Of a DNA stretch of 35,301 nucleotides, positions 24,039-33,735 are shown piece after piece. A program made the position numbers and the translations under genes. Source of the stretch: Glomus cerebriforme (taxonomy: Eukaryota; Glomeromycota; Glomeromycetes; Glomerales; Glomeraceae); the NCBI GenBank assembly GCA_003550305.1, contig QKYT01000174.1, forward strand, positions 111,362 to 146,662, in the 5' to 3' direction. The notes beneath the pieces were generated by a model, which was given only the letters and a program-made list of their open reading frames with translations, searched no databases and had not been told where the DNA came from. Each line of letters starts with the position of its first letter. The first letter of the stretch is position 1.

Positions 24039-24968
24039 TCATTGTTTTCCTTTTCGACCTCGAATAGGCCTTTCATAAGGCAAATTTCTTTTTGAAACAG
24101 CTTTTCGTGATTCACCACTTGTTCTTAACGAATTTGGTTTTCGTAATTGTCGAGTGGTATTGATTGCGCGTTCTTTCAATTTCTCTACAGCTTTCTCAGC
24201 GTTGTTCAACTTTACGTAATTACCCATCGTTCTTATAAACCATCGGTCAATGTCATGTTCTGGAACATTCGTCCAAAGTGAAAGTAAATAGCGATGTTTC
24301 TTGTTTGGTTTTTCAAGCTTATGATCAATCAAGTATTTGATAAACCATAATACTGCCATTGGGTCCATGTTCTGACGAACATTCTTGGATTTTCCTGATT
24401 TAACAGAATGTGCTGTTGTTTTCTTACTCAGCTCATTATCATAAGAAATAACACCACTAGTAGAATAATATGATAGCTCTTTTTGCAAAGAAATGATTTC
24501 AAACATATCATTTGTTATTTCAAAAAGACCATTCCTAAAGTCCTCTTCTCTACTACATATTTCTACAATTTGATTTGCTACAGTTGATATACAAGTTCTA
24601 ATTTCTTCGTCTAAATCTGGATTAATGTTTATTTCATTTATATTACTAATTTTACTTAATTCAACAAATAACTCATTATTACGAGATAATAATTCGTTTA
24701 AATTCGTATTATAACATAGACTATCTCTATGATTTAAAAGTTTTAATAAAAGTGGATACATGATATGGTGTTCAAAACGAGTAAATATTTTTGAATGAGT
24801 TATAATTTCATTATCGTTAAATACATGATTGACTTCTGATAATGTTTGTTGATATTTCTCAAGCTCTACACTATTTATCAGAGGATATGATTGTGTTTGA
24901 ACAGAAAATTGCGTATTTCCAAAATTAGTTTGCGATAATTGATAATTAGAGCGGTAAGGCATTTTCAT
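24039..24968 (-). CDS. HD1-like homeodomain protein of the putative MAT locus
   Basis: Intronless 309-aa frame; start ATG at 24968, with a second ATG two codons on. A divergent homeodomain lies at about residues 195-255 (LWFIKYLIDHKLEKPNKKHR, then LLSLWTNVPEHDIDRWFIR). Trp243-Phe-Ile is the recognition-helix core, but the position that is normally invariant Asn51 is Arg and the usual Arg53 is Met. The C-terminus is very basic (RPIRGRKGKQ), a possible nuclear localisation signal. The N-terminal 190 residues are helical, Asn/Glu/Leu-rich and could serve for dimerisation. It lies head to head with HD2, 204 bp apart, the arrangement of basidiomycete HD1/HD2 pairs and of the putative Rhizophagus MAT locus. 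Inferred role: partner of HD2 in nuclear or mating identity. DNA binding of this subunit is doubtful given the lost residues. Confidence 0.85.
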   Translation of the reverse strand: MKMPYRSNYQLSQTNFGNTQFSVQTQSYPLINSVELEKYQQTLSEVNHVFNDNEIITHSKIFTRFEHHIMYPLLLKLLNHRDSLCYNTNLNELLSRNNELFVELSKISNINEININPDLDEEIRTCISTVANQIVEICSREEDFRNGLFEITNDMFEIISLQKELSYYSTSGVISYDNELSKKTTAHSVKSGKSKNVRQNMDPMAVLWFIKYLIDHKLEKPNKKHRYLLSLWTNVPEHDIDRWFIRTMGNYVKLNNAEKAVEKLKERAINTTRQLRKPNSLRTSGESRKAVSKRNLPYERPIRGRKGKQ

Positions 24969-25172
24969 ATATCAAATATAAGATGTCAATTGAAAATGTG
25001 AAAAAAAGAGAAACCATTTATTTAAATATTTTAAATATACAAGAGTTACATAATATGATTATATGTTCACTGCAGGTGTAAGTATTTGGTTTCAAAATTG
25101 GAAACAATACACAAACAGAGTTATAAATAACCCTTAAAAATCACTTCAAAAAAGAAATTCAAATTGAAACCC
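24969..25172. promoter_or_regulatory. Bidirectional promoter of the HD1-like/HD2 pair
   Basis: The 204-bp space between two divergent start codons must carry both promoters and 5' UTRs. It is AT-rich, with TTTAAATATTTTAAATATAC near 25021 and TATGATTATATG near 25053. No experimentally known operator can be named. Divergent HD pairs in other fungi often share such a region and can autoregulate. Confidence 0.6.
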
Positions 25173-26990
25173 ATGGAATTTCTTAAAGATGATGTCCGAA
25201 CATTGAGAGAAATTCGAATTGAGCTATCTAAATTTAGTCATTATAGTTCAAACAAAGTTGTTAATTTACCTATTCGAAAATTATTTTTTGAACAATATTA
25301 TAAATCAAATTATAATGACGAAACACAATTTATTAATCTTTTCCAAAATCAAGTATCAACTAAAATAGCCGAGCCAAATATTGATAATACTTTATTTGAG
25401 AGTTTATGCGATGATAATTATAAAGATTTGAGAATCAAAGTATATAATATGTATTGCGAAGAAATCGAAAAAGTTAGGGCCGTATCAGAAAAAAGACGAC
25501 GAGAACAAAAATTGACTCTACTACGAAGTTATTTTATCTTACCAACTAGCGGTAGCAAGCATGTACAAGAAATTTTAGCGAAAATCGATAGAACTTTTTC
25601 ATTTGTGATTTCAAAAGTTATACGTGATTTTCAAAACATTGTCCTTCATCGATTCACGGAATTGCATATTATTCGACGTCCGATAAAAGTTGATACTGGC
25701 TCGCGTTTCACTGACTCGATCAAGCAAATTCTTGAAGCATTTTATGGAAAAAACAATCGACCAAATAACAATGAAAAGAAAGAATTAAGTCATCAAACAG
25801 AACTTACAATGAAACAAATAGAGACATGGTTCAATAATAGAAGAAATCGCGAAGAAAAAGACCTTCAAGAATTGGAAGCACGCACGAAGAAATTCATTGG
25901 AGAAGAAATGGATTGGGAAGAAATGTTTAATGCGATTGAATCAGGCAAAGAAACATCTAAAGACATGATCGTTATTACTACTACCGCTCTTGAGCTGTCT
26001 GACGAAGAAAAAGAAGCAATCAACAAACCAATTGAAGAATTCAACATCAATTCATTCAATAACAATGGCGATGAAACCACACCCTCGTCTCAAAATTCCT
26101 TGGTAATACGCTCACGTGTAACTCGAGGAGCTCATAAATCAAAAGCAGCACCTTACACCAAACAAACACCAATGGTTACGAAAATTACAATGATGCGCTC
26201 TAAAATTGAAGCCGGCACTTCTTCCGAAAGCGCAATTCAAATTTCCAGCAAAGATTCACAAGAAAATATTTCTACAGTTCAATGTTCTTCTTACCAACAT
26301 TCTGATTCAGAAAACTCTAAAATTGTAACTTCAAACAAGTTAAAAATTCGATACCGACCAAACAAAAATTCAGCAAGAACCAGAGCTCAGCCGTACGCAC
26401 GTACTCAAAACGCGGACAAAGAAAAAGATAACAACGAAGTCTCAAATATTACTCCTGTTTCTCAGGAATGTTTTGACTTATTACGATCAATCCAATCAAA
26501 TGTAGAACCAATTGCAGTTGCGAATAACATGGAGACTATTACAACATACGATGTCGACGAATTAGGATTTGACTATACATCAATATTTACTCCAACTACT
26601 GAATATATGCAAAATTTGAGTAATGAATTTTGTTCAAATACCAATGGATATGATTCTTTTTCATCTTCTTTATCCTCTTCAATTTCATCATTGACCGATT
26701 ATTCACAAAACCATTTTGACTTTACAACCGATTTAACGATAACAAATAATCTCTTTAACAACATCGATAACACAAATTATTCGACACCAAATATGAATTC
26801 TTTATACGATGTTTCATTTCAAAATGACTTCTTAAACAGTAATAATAACATTTATTCCACTGGATGGACAAATTCTGATAACTTCAATTATTACCCAGAA
26901 AATGACGATAATTTTATTCAAAATTTTATTCGAGATAATTTTATCGATCCTCGATCAACTTTTAATTCTAATGAAAACGAATCCAACTAG
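25173..26990 (+). CDS. HD2: HD2 homeodomain transcription factor, putative MAT gene
   Basis: Intronless, 605 aa. Start ATG at 25173 (MEFLKDDVRT); the frame runs 9 nt further upstream only through a TTG. A canonical 60-aa homeodomain lies at about residues 172-231: L16 and E17 of LEAFYGKNN, Pro26, Leu34, then IETWFNNRRNR with Trp48, Phe49, Asn51 and Arg53 all present (Trp48 is residue 219). The spacing from Leu16 to Pro26 shows no three-residue TALE insertion, so it is HD2 type. The N-terminal 165 residues are the likely partner-interaction region. A basic EKRRREQK stretch is a possible nuclear signal. The C-terminal 350 residues are Ser/Asn/Asp-rich, low complexity, as in activation domains. 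Divergent from HD1-like. By family, a nuclear regulator whose alleles define mating identity; the role in this fungus is inferred. Confidence 0.92.
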   Translation: MEFLKDDVRTLREIRIELSKFSHYSSNKVVNLPIRKLFFEQYYKSNYNDETQFINLFQNQVSTKIAEPNIDNTLFESLCDDNYKDLRIKVYNMYCEEIEKVRAVSEKRRREQKLTLLRSYFILPTSGSKHVQEILAKIDRTFSFVISKVIRDFQNIVLHRFTELHIIRRPIKVDTGSRFTDSIKQILEAFYGKNNRPNNNEKKELSHQTELTMKQIETWFNNRRNREEKDLQELEARTKKFIGEEMDWEEMFNAIESGKETSKDMIVITTTALELSDEEKEAINKPIEEFNINSFNNNGDETTPSSQNSLVIRSRVTRGAHKSKAAPYTKQTPMVTKITMMRSKIEAGTSSESAIQISSKDSQENISTVQCSSYQHSDSENSKIVTSNKLKIRYRPNKNSARTRAQPYARTQNADKEKDNNEVSNITPVSQECFDLLRSIQSNVEPIAVANNMETITTYDVDELGFDYTSIFTPTTEYMQNLSNEFCSNTNGYDSFSSSLSSSISSLTDYSQNHFDFTTDLTITNNLFNNIDNTNYSTPNMNSLYDVSFQNDFLNSNNNIYSTGWTNSDNFNYYPENDDNFIQNFIRDNFIDPRSTFNSNENESN

Positions 26991-27468
26991 ACTCAACTCA
27001 AACTTTACCGATCAACTTGAACAACTTAAATGATGCAAATAATCAACAATTTTTACAATAATTTTGCGCAAAAATTTTACATTCGAAACTTCCCGTAAAA
27101 TTGTCCGCGATTCATAAAATTTCGAACTTTACAGACCCTTGGCCCCTGTTTGATCGCATTTGAGACTTGTTTCAAAATTTTTTTTATATATGTAAATAGG
27201 TTCTTGTTATACTTATGTGGTATTGAGTGTATTTTCGATAAATCTCAATAATTATTTCTTTGTATGTATTGTATTTATTTGTATAATATTATAAAAAGTC
27301 TAAATAGTATGCACAGTAATTTTTCTGTATTTCATTTGTCCCTTGCATATTGTCCCTTGCATATTAATTTTCTAAATCAAATAAAGTAATGCCATTTGAA
27401 ACACATAAATGCATCGTTTCATCATTTAGCTGATCAAATTTTTTTTTTCACCTTTCTCCAAGAATTGT
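26991..27468. other. HD2 3' flank
   Basis: About 480 bp without an ORF. ATTGTCCCTTGCAT-type words are duplicated in tandem near 27337-27364. AAATAAAG near 27378 could serve as a polyadenylation signal. No RNA gene was seen. Confidence 0.45.
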
Positions 27469-28103
27469 ATGGAATCAATTTTTTTTACACGGGTGAGTTA
27501 TATTAATATATTATATGTAAGGGTCTTTTGCTCCTTTTAAAGCAAAGTCGGATTTATTTTATATCTAGCACGGCCATCGTTCTGATTGGATATTTCCGTT
27601 ACCAAATGATTGCTATCCCACTGGCCTCACTTATGACCCTCAACTTTCTCCACATGGATGTGATCAAGCCATGCAACTTGCGCAATACTTTGTGAATAAC
27701 AGAATAAAGCTCGACAGTCCCTTGTTTCGTACTGTGCAGACTGCAAATTATGTTGCCAAAAAATTGGATCTAGAAATCCTAAGTTAAAATTAAGATTAAT
27801 TACGTTACGTAATGTAATTTCCTCATGTAATACGTTCAGGACAGATTGGATAAAACCATGCAAGAAATTATTTCTCGCTGTGACGCTGAAGGTCAAATAA
27901 AATCTATTTTGTTGGTTGCACATGCCGCTTCTTTAACTGCTGGTGTAAGAACTGTTCTTAAGGACAAATTGGCTGTGGTTAATTGTGGTACTTGTTCGTT
28001 AACAAAATTTATTAGAGAGGATAGAAAATGGATTCTTAAACTTAATGGGGATTGTTCATTTTTGAGTGGTGGTTTAGAGGATAATTGGGCTTATGAATTA
28101 TAA
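27469..28103 (+). pseudogene. Histidine-phosphatase (phosphoglycerate-mutase-like) gene with missing centre
   Basis: Exon 1 (27469-27492) reads MESIFFTR and ends at a perfect GTGAGT donor. Exon 2 starts at 27569 with HGHRSDW, so splicing restores the catalytic RHG motif (TRHGHR). Exon 2 continues through YDPQLSPHGCDQAMQ and DSPLFRTVQTANYV. The last exon (27840-28103) holds the second catalytic His (ILLVAHAASLTAGVR) and ends NWAYEL. The family normally has about 50-70 residues between these parts, including the acid-base Glu, but only about 60 nt separate the frames here. The exon 2 frame stops at TAA just after KKLDLEILS. The GTTAAA donor at 27783 would shift the frame; the upstream GTTGCC donor keeps it but is poor. 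An internal deletion is the simplest reading, so probably a pseudogene. A severely shortened protein is possible. Confidence 0.65.
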
Positions 28104-28241
28104 GTTCGATAGTTCGATGTATTACTAATCAACGCACAGACTATATTTACGTCATACTAATTTTAACCAATGCACGTGTTAAATAAGGTCCCAAATTGAT
28201 TGATAAAATATAAACACTAGTTTACTTTATTTCAATTCAAT

Positions 28242-29546
28242 ATGAATATTTTACCACACAAAAGGTAATTAAATAGTTCCGTACTGGTTCCTTATATCGT
28301 TAAATAACGTTAAATATCTTGTGAATTCATTTTTTTTAGTTATCATGTATATAATCTTAAGAACAAAGAGCGTGTACGAAAAGATGAGGAAAAAGCAAAA
28401 CAAGAAGAAGCAATAAAAGAAGAAAGATCTCGCATTGCAGTATGTACTATTTTTTTTTTTTTATGATAAGCTTTCTTACAATTATACTAATCTAACATTC
28501 AAATTTAGGAGCGAGAACATCGATTATCAGTTCTTCGACAGCGTGCAAAGCAACGTCAAGCCGTTGAAGATAAGGATGAACAACCGGTTACGAAATCTAA
28601 TCAGGATATGACTGTACAGAATGTTGATTCTATACAAGGTCATATAAATTTTTGGGCTGATATAGAAAAGGTGTTTATTATCATTTATCTGTTTTGTTTG
28701 TCAATTATTACAAATTAACTTTTATTTACTTAATCAGGAATCATTAGCTGTTGTATCGACGAATCCAGAATATGAAGCGGAAAAAAAAGCGAAGGAGAAA
28801 AAATGGGAAAAACAATTTACGATGTATTTAGGAGATGTAGTCAAAGGTATATTGAATTAATCCTTTTATTTTTGTAGTATTTTTTAATGTCTAACAACTT
28901 CATGTATAATAATAGAACAGAAACCATGGTATACACGTGTAGAAAGTGAATTCGAAAAACAATACAAGGAAGAGCATATGAGAAGGTATATATATATACA
29001 TATGTATATTTTGTAAATATTTTTTAGTTTTTCATATAGATTTATAACTATAAATAAAAATTTTAGATTCAAAGATGAGGGTGTCACAACTATTGGAGAT
29101 CCACTGTTAACAATGAAATCAAAATTAGATGCAAAGTCGAAAAATAAAAGTAAAAATGGGAAATATGAAAAACGCGATCAATTAAACGTAAAGTTGAATA
29201 AAAATTATTTCCAAATTGTGATTGTTATTTGTTCTTTGCAAAATTAATGATTTTTTAATAATTTTATTAGACCGATTTTAAAGAAAGCAAATCAGATTCA
29301 TCTTCGATATCATCAATAGAAAAGTTACGTGCTGAAAGACTGGCAAGGGAGAAAAAAGAGCACTTACGCGTTCAAAAACTTCTAAATCCTAACATGATAA
29401 CTAAGTCTGAATCTACTAGTAGATATCATTCTCAATTTAATCCTGATGCTACCAAAGCAGCTCATGAGTTGTCGGAACACCCAAATTTAGATCATTCCGA
29501 TAGATACAATAATAGATATCGTTCAAGGAGATATAGACCATATTAA
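28242..29546 (+). CDS. LENG1-like protein with Cir_N-type N-terminus
   Basis: Seven exons, all GT-AG and in phase: 28242-28264, 28340-28439, 28509-28670, 28738-28846, 28916-28985, 29067-29187, 29271-29546 (286 aa). It begins MNILPHKSYHVYNLKNKERV, the conserved start of LENG1 and other CBF1-interacting-corepressor N-terminal (Cir_N) proteins, followed by an acidic/basic helix (residues about 20-60). Mid-protein has NPEYEAEKKAKEKKWEKQ and LGDVVKEQKPWYTR, also typical. The C-terminus is Lys/Glu helical and then Arg/Tyr-rich (RYRSRRYRPY). Family members are nuclear and found around RNA-processing or corepressor complexes; the exact role of LENG1 is not established. It starts 138 bp after the truncated phosphatase. 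Its introns carry TCTAAC/ATTAAC boxes about 20-30 nt before the AG, a useful reference for local splice signals. Confidence 0.9.
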
Positions 29547-30060
29547 TTATATTTTATTTTGTAACATAAAATAGCATTTTTTTTTTTGTAAATTTGTAAT
29601 TTGTTGTAATGATTATTTCTGTTCCTGGTTAATATTAATAATTAATATTTATTAAAAATGATAATTTCGAATCGATCTTATCTGATTAGTTTAATCGATC
29701 AACAGATCACCAGATTCAGGATTTGATCTTTTATTTATTAATTTCATTAATTATACAAATAGAGTAAAAAAAAAAAAGGTTCACGTAATCAATATTTAAT
29801 CAACGATTAATTTCGAATTTCTTAATTTTATACATTATTATTTAAATTTCGAACTATTTCCATTAGTAATATTATTAATAAATTACTCTTCACTTATAAA
29901 TAAAATAAATACCAAATACCGTATTCCTCCGAAAATAAGCAATCCCGAAAATGAGCATACTCTATATATAATATATTGTATCCGTAAATTAATAAAGTTA
30001 TAATAAATAAATAAACAAATGATATTTAATTATTTTTTACAACAAAAGATGAAAAGGCAT
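29547..30060. other. LENG1-like 3' flank, AT-rich spacer
   Basis: No gene. The stretch near 29924-29960 (CCGTATTCCTCCGAAAATAA, then GCAATCCCGAAAATGAGCA) is of distinct composition and internally repeated (CCGAAAATAAGCA/CCGAAAATGAGCA). It may be a small transposon end. Confidence 0.4.
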
Positions 30061-30660
30061 ATAATTTTTTCATTATCACTTCCACTTTCCATTTTCACCT
30101 TTACATGAAATGTTTACATCTTTTAGTTTTTGAGTCAATTCATTAATTTGCTTATCCTTATTATTAATTATTACTTAGTTTATGATTTAAATCATCAATA
30201 ATATTAAGATGATTGCTTAAAGCTCACAGATTTTGATTAGCACTTACAAAGCATCACTATTGATATTATCTTTGTCATTACCATCATTAATATTATCATT
30301 GTTACTATTATACCAACATCAACTGATAATTTTCAAATCAGAATCTGGCTCATTTAAATCATTTAATATTTTACATTTTTTAAAAGATTCAATGATAATT
30401 TCATCATAAATTTCTTTTCAAAAATGCTTAGTCCATAAATACATATCACCAAGTCTAGTATAATAAAGATTTCCTGCAGCAATTTCTCCTGCATTACTAT
30501 TTATCTACTAAATGGTTTATTTATTGCAATATCAAATAATTGGCAAAGACTAGTTAATCTATCTGAAATTACTGCAAGATCAATACTATTTTCATGAAAT
30601 TTATCTTTAATAGATTTTTTTAAATAGCTTTTAAAAGAATTATATATAAGCATTTGCTAG
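30060..30660 (-). pseudogene. Decayed ORF of a repeated gene family
   Basis: A minus-strand reading gives long protein-like pieces broken by stops and shifts: AGEIAAGNLYYTRLGDMYLW, then TKHFWKEIYDEIIIESFKKC and ILNDLNEPDSDLKIIS, then NSNNDNINDGNDKDNI, then VKVKMESGSDNEKII at the far end. I do not recognise a catalytic domain. The tone (short Asn/Asp-rich linkers, a W-K-H block) fits the many lineage-specific repeated ORFs of these fungi, perhaps transposon-associated. No intact start or splice pattern was found. Non-functional as it stands. Confidence 0.55.
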
Positions 30661-31289
30661 ATTTTCTTAAGTATTATTTTTTGCCCTTATATTATTGAGA
30701 TAATTAACATATTTTAACCATTATTTTAAAATCAAATAATAATATTTGAAAGAACTTTTGGCATTTTTTCTTCTACGAATATATATATTAAAAAAATTTT
30801 TATTTATTTAAAATTATAATTTATGAAAATTTATATGTGAAAATAATTATAAATCAATTTTTCTCATTTTTATTACATAAATAAAAATTTTTTTTTTTTT
30901 TTGAATTAAAGGTTAGCTATGTTAAATTATACTATAAAATTGTGAAAATAAGTACTACTTTTTTTGCAATCTTATGATTACAAAAATTAATAGTGGTATT
31001 TATTTGCAATTTTTTTCTTCTTTAATTCATGATTCACTGATCATATGCATAAATTAATGTGAAATGCATTTTCTAAAGATTATTACTAAATTTGTAATAA
31101 TACAAAAAGTTGGTCGCTAAGTGGCGTAACTCAATATGTAACTATAAGCCACCATTTTTTCATGAATATAACTTCATATTTATACGAGTTAATTAAAATA
31201 TTTCTTTTAATAATTTGTCTTTTATTTTCAAAGGTTTAATAGATGGTATATTCAGATTGTTGTTGATATATATATTGTACGTTAGTAGA

Positions 31290-31480
31290 GTTATGCTCCG
31301 GTGAAATCCATTCAATCTGTCATCTGTTTTTGAATGGATTGGATAATCCAGATTAAGGAATGAACAGATTTTGGATAATCTGGTAGATCTGTTAGATAAC
31401 ACTGGATTGATCAGATATTACATAGATGATCAGATTGATCAGATTGATCAGATAATCTGATCAAATCTAGTATTTTTTTT
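31290..31480. repeat. GATCAGATT-rich left flank of array B
   Basis: Overlapping repeats of GGATAATC(C/T), GATCAGATT (three head-to-tail copies at about 31419-31448) and the palindrome GATCAGATAATCTGATC. Similar words with ATCTGGTCAATCTG flank the array on the right (32400-32590). Confidence 0.7.
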
Positions 31481-31499
31481 ATTTTTCTCTATTTTTAGA

Positions 31500-32395
31500 G
31501 GTTTTTTTTATTTTAATACATAAGAATGTTTATTAACATTCTTTTTTATTCTTTTTTTGTAGGAACGAACTCTTCAGCTCAGCTTCTGAAAGTAAATGGG
31601 GTAAAAAGAAGGGTAGTGAGGTATTTTTTTATTAAACTTTAATACAAGAACGTTGCTAACGTTCTTTTTTTTCTTTTTTATAGAAACGAATACTTCAGCT
31701 TGACTCCTGAAGGTAATTGAAGAGGGTGGTTATTAAACTTTAATACAAGAACATTGCTAACGTTATTTTTTTTCTTTTTTATAGAAATGAACACTTCAGC
31801 TTGACTCCTGAAGGTAATTGAAGGGGGGATGGTTATTAAACTTTAATATAAGAATATTGCTAATGTTATTTTTTTTTCTTTTTTATAGGAATGAATACTT
31901 CAGCTTGACTCCTGGAGGTAATTGAGGGGGGGTGATCATTAAACTTTAATATAAAAACATTGCTAACATTCTTTTTTTTTTTTTTTNTAGAAATAAATTC
32001 TACAGTTTAGCTTCTGAAGGTAAATGGGGTAAATAGTGATGGAGAATGAGAGGTATTTCTTTTTTATTTTATTATACAAGAACATTTATTAACGTTTATT
32101 TTTTTCTTTTTTGTAGAAATGAACTCTTTGGCTCAGCTTCTGAAGGTAAATGGGTAAAAGGGGGCAGAGAGGGAGTGTTTCTTTATTATTTTATTATACA
32201 AGAACATTTATTAATATTCATTTTTTTTCTTTTTTGTAGAAATGAACTCTTCAGCTCAGCTCCTAAAGGTAAATGGAATAAAGAGGAGTAGTGAGGTATT
32301 TTTTTTATTATAATTCAATATAAGAATGTTACTAATGTTCTTTTTTTTCTTTTTGTAAGAGTGACTCTTCACCTATCTTCAATTACAGTATGTAA
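31500..32395 (+). repeat. Tandem array B: seven 29-nt mini-exon-like units plus one degenerate
   Basis: Units of 101-126 bp on the plus strand: palindrome (AGAACGTTGCTAACGTTCT and variants), T-rich tract, TAG, a block of exactly 29 nt, then GTAAAT or GTAATT. Blocks: 31563-31591, 31684-31712, 31785-31813, 31889-31917, 31991-32019, 32117-32145, 32240-32268. One frame is open in all (NELFSSASE, NEYFSLTPE, NEHFSLTPE, NEYFSLTPG, NKFYSLASE, NELFGSASE, NELFSSAPK). An eighth unit near 32350 is degenerate. Because 29 is not a multiple of three, joining consecutive blocks would shift frame. Confidence 0.85.
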
Positions 32396-32399
32396 AGTT

Positions 32400-32595
32400 T
32401 TATAAAAATCTGGTGAATCTGGTGATATAAATGGATCATCAGATTGACTGAATATCTGTTGAACCATCTGGTCAATCTGATGGTACAAACAAATTAATCT
32501 GAATCTGATCAATTTTCAAATGGATGACCAGATATCCAGATTGACCAGATTTCAGATACGTCAGATAATGATTTGCATCAGATGTAGCTAATGTG
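32400..32595. repeat. ATCTGGTCAATCTG-rich right flank of array B
   Basis: Repeated ATCTGGTGA, GACCAGAT, ATCCAGATTGACCAGATTTC and GCGTCAGATGT/GCATCAGATGT words. Together with 31290-31480 it brackets array B, suggesting one composite repeat of about 1.3 kb. Confidence 0.6.
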
Positions 32596-32695
32596 CGTCA
32601 GATGTCAATTGACACTTAACATGCATTAATTAATGATTGTCAACTGAGACACGTTAACTATTATTTGACGTATTAATTAATTTTTAATTATATTA

Positions 32696-32730
32696 CTAGG
32701 TGCTGCCCATTGCTTCGCAACGGGTATATG
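32696..32730 (-). mobile_element. Helitron-like 3' terminus
   Basis: Read on the minus strand, a hairpin (CCCGTTGC, GAA loop, GCAATGGG; 7 of 8 pairs) is followed after 10 nt by CTAG at the putative element end and then T in the host. Helitrons end in a short hairpin about 10-12 nt before CTRR and insert between A and T. The element body would extend rightward on the plus map. I could not find its TC 5' end or any Rep/helicase sequence, so this would be a non-autonomous or truncated copy. Confidence 0.55.
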
Positions 32731-33210
32731 TATTTCACATAAAAAATAAACATAAATACACAATTTATTAGTTGTCATTGCGAAAAAATCACGTGATAAT
32801 AAATGTGCATATCTGATATAGGCGAAAATCATAATGCAGGCCTATTTTATGTGCGAAAATTATATAATGCTGTAAGACTGGCCAGAATTAAACGAATTAT
32901 AACGGAATTTCCTTTTTTGGAATTTCGTGTAACTTTGTGCAACTATTTTTCCGTTTTTTGTAAGAAAAATTTCCTTTTTTAGAATTTGCGTAACATCACG
33001 TGACTATGTTACACATTTATAATGTGATTATTTATATTGTTAATCTAAACGTTATCATTACACACAAATTTTTTTAATTATATAGATTACACCACATAAT
33101 AAAAAATCTTTTACACTTCGTTCAATTTTTTTATCTTTTTTACAGTTAATTTTTTTTATAATAAATATAATGGAATATAATTTTATTAGCAAGACTATAC
33201 TTAATGATAT

Positions 33211-33734
33211 ACACTGATCAAAAACTGATCTATCTTACAGAGATATCTTATAAATATCAGGTACCCAAAATGCAGAAAATCTGCTATACATCGAGTACCC
33301 AATATGTATACTATAGAATTAAAAAAAATACAATTTATTAATTATCTTGCTATTCAGTAATCATAAAAAGATGAAATATAGCTCATTCGATTTGCCTCAC
33401 TGAGACATATCAAATGGTACTAATTTCGCATTTCTAGTGTGATAAATGCTGAGATATTTGATAAATCGTAAAAAGACAAAAAAAAATACAATATTTCGAT
33501 ATCTATCATATCTAGAAATGCGAAATTAGTACCATTTGATATGTCTCGATGAGACGAATCGAATGAGCTATATTTCATCTTTTTATGATCACTGGATAGC
33601 GAGATAATTAATAAATTGTATTTTTTAATTCTATAGTATACATATTGGGTACCCGATGTATAGCAGATTTTCTGCATTTTGGNTACCTGATATTTATAAG
33701 ATATCTGTAAGATAGATCAGTTTTTGACCAGTGT
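33211..33734. mobile_element. Foldback MITE with about 225-bp inverted arms
   Basis: The left arm (33211-33437) and right arm (33512-33734) are nearly perfect reverse complements, with a 74-bp spacer. The ends read ACACTGATCAAAAACTGATC on the left, and the complement of the right end starts ACACTGGTCAAAAACTGATC. This resembles Tc1/mariner-type terminal sequence (CACTGGTCAAAA). No transposase is encoded. The right end lies directly against the first, truncated block of array C. Confidence 0.85.
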
Positions 33735-33735
33735 C

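Noticed and set aside
25164..25172. Earlier start of HD2 at a TTG codon
   Set aside because: A nuclear eukaryotic gene should start at ATG, and the first in-frame ATG is 25173.
32046..32291. 81-aa plus-strand frame with two NELF-type repeats
   Set aside because: It reads through array B splice-like boxes and spacers (FLFCRNELF...). It is explained by the tandem unit and is not an independent gene.
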